Origin: Owenia fusiformis
Lineage: Eukaryota; Annelida; Polychaeta; Sabellida; Oweniidae
Direction of reading: 5' to 3'
Assembly (NCBI GenBank): GCA_903813345.2
Contig: CAIIXF020000002.1
Span: forward strand, 31,366,926-31,430,925
Length of the DNA stretch: 64,000 bases
In this document: one piece after another, positions 62,756 to 64,000 of the stretch
Layout of the letters: the number at the start of each line of letters is the position of its first letter
How positions within the stretch are numbered: the stretch's first letter is position 1
Notes under the pieces: generated by a model
The model's database searches: none
Seen by the model: the letters and a program-made list of their open reading frames with translations, nothing else
What the model was told of the DNA's origin: nothing
Made by a program: the position numbers and the translations under genes

Positions 62756-64000
62756 TATTATATCATTATAATTTGTGGAGATATTAGCTTTCATTCGATA
62801 AACAGCATGAATTAAAAATCATACTGCTGTACATTTTGTGCTTTTAATGTCTACAGTTATGTATTTTTCTATGAATGTAGTTTTTAGTGTGCTATGTTAA
62901 AGTGAATTGTAATAAGACACCCCTGGATATCATTTTAGGCCAGCATTTTTGGAATTCAAGTTGAGAATTACACACTGTATTTGAACATTTTGTGTACAAT
63001 ATACAAATATTGATATTGAACGTTGTTATATTTATAGAGAGGTTATATCTTGGGAGGGATTGTATATTTGGTTTATGCAGAGGGATAATTTGATATATTC
63101 TCGATGGATAGAGAAAAGATAACATAAAGTCCAAAAGGATAAGCCCGATATATAATACCGACCTTGGGACCAGGAATGTAACAAAAATAAACTGACCATA
63201 ATTCTTATCGAAGTGCTCGGGACATGCACGTCGTGCAGTGGTCATGCACTGGTCACATGTCACAGTTTGCTAAATATATCTGTTTGGTGAATATATCTGC
63301 GTTGAAGGTAAACCTGGAATATAAAAGAACAGTTATATGTCTTTCACGCCCCTTGGTCCATTTCTATTTCCATTTCAGCAGGAATGGCTCGTGATTTTAA
63401 ATTCATCGTGTGGTTTTGAATTATACCCGTGGACGTTGGAACTGTGAGTTCATTAGACCGTATATATTATTTATAATTTACTATAATATTATAAACCATT
63501 TGAGAGGAAATTCATTTTCCGATACAATATTGGGTGTAATTCAATACAAATGGATTCATATTGACAACATCCAAAGGTACAACAGTGATATTTGGTAAAT
63601 TCAAAAATAGTGTCACAACTTCAAAATGGCTGGTTATCTGTGGTCCGGTAATGGAGAGTAATTTTGCAAGCTGGTCATCATAGAGTTTAATCACTCATAA
63701 AATGCTCATTAAACAGGTGATCATAGCATTTTGTATTATTTTTTAACAAAATATGATGAAATATGTATGACAATTATTTACATATTATAGCGTATTTATT
63801 TGTATTTTATTCAAATCATCTTTAAAAGGGTGGCATTTTTCAATTTTTACGTTTTTTCGTGAGACAATCACACGACACAGTGATTCATCTTTTGTGTCTA
63901 ATTGTATATATCTTTTTCATATTCTGTCAACGTTTCTTAAAAATATATTGAAAATTGAAAACTATTATTTTTGCATGGGTTTATTGAACGAGCTGGTGCG
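62756..64000. other. Intergenic, nothing recognised
   Basis: AT-rich to the window end. Short frames (for example 62,892-63,263 on the minus strand) have no domain signal. A short GC-richer palindrome, CATGCACGTCGTGCAG, occurs near 63,224. Confidence 0.4.

Noticed and set aside
62892-63263. Minus-strand 123-codon frame in the right flank
   Set aside because: Composition typical of chance frames in AT-rich DNA; no repeated or conserved motif.

Overview
The window is genomic DNA of an animal, most likely an AT-rich marine invertebrate. The evidence is a eukaryotic tRNA-Gly(UCC), coding exons with GT-AG introns in consistent phase, an inward-rectifier K+ channel, a very large modular extracellular protein, and many LINEs, foldback elements and MITEs. 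The phylum cannot be fixed by reading; the repeat types and the lectin-like modules would suit a lophotrochozoan, an ambulacrarian or a cephalochordate. No prokaryotic, viral or CRISPR features were seen.

Layout: (1) 1-9.3 kb is intergenic: a tRNA-Gly on the minus strand, a G-rich tandem repeat (about 0.86-2.43 kb), a transposon-like element with a 14-unit minisatellite core (4.14-6.24 kb), and a 520-bp foldback element (7.49-8.01 kb). (2) 9.3-10.9 kb is a single-exon Kir-type potassium channel gene. (3) 12.77-51.21 kb is one plus-strand gene of at least 21 coding exons, reconstructed here from splice sites, phase and domain content. Its phases add up to an uninterrupted 2,961-residue protein: signal peptide, an unrecognised beta-rich module, two WSC-like cysteine modules, a fucolectin (FTP) module whose two half-exons are separated by a PAN exon, one CCP, a LamG-like domain, a SUEL/rhamnose-lectin-like domain, two F5/8 type C domains, an unassigned Cys-containing module, 21 CCPs in one 4.5-kb exon, a Thr/Ser-rich stalk, one transmembrane helix and a short basic tail. 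It looks like a cell-surface multi-lectin/complement-control receptor or adhesion protein. (4) Introns of that gene hold much of the mobile DNA: foldback elements at 13.7, 17.4 and 40.8 kb, a PIF/Harbinger transposase exon (25.2 kb), a decayed LINE with an esterase-bearing ORF1 (25.9-30.6 kb), a 5'-truncated LINE with an 11-bp target-site duplication (34.4-37.6 kb), and two MITEs of one family (39.85 and 41.74 kb). (5) 51.45-57.2 kb is a full-length LINE with both ORFs open. It is flanked on both sides by the same 3.65-kb host sequence (the last CCPs, stalk, last intron, TM exon and 3' flank), as if it had a kilobase-scale target-site duplication. The second copy (57.2-60.85 kb) is an orphan 3' end with a premature stop in the TM exon. 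(6) 60.85-64 kb is intergenic, with a possible MAM-like exon on the minus strand and one dispersed repeat.

The main candidates for something new are the giant duplication around the intact LINE, the unusual domain architecture of the receptor-like gene (including a domain split by another exon and a 21-CCP mega-exon with freshly homogenised repeats), and tandem duplications of an exon-intron boundary downstream of the second F5/8C domain.
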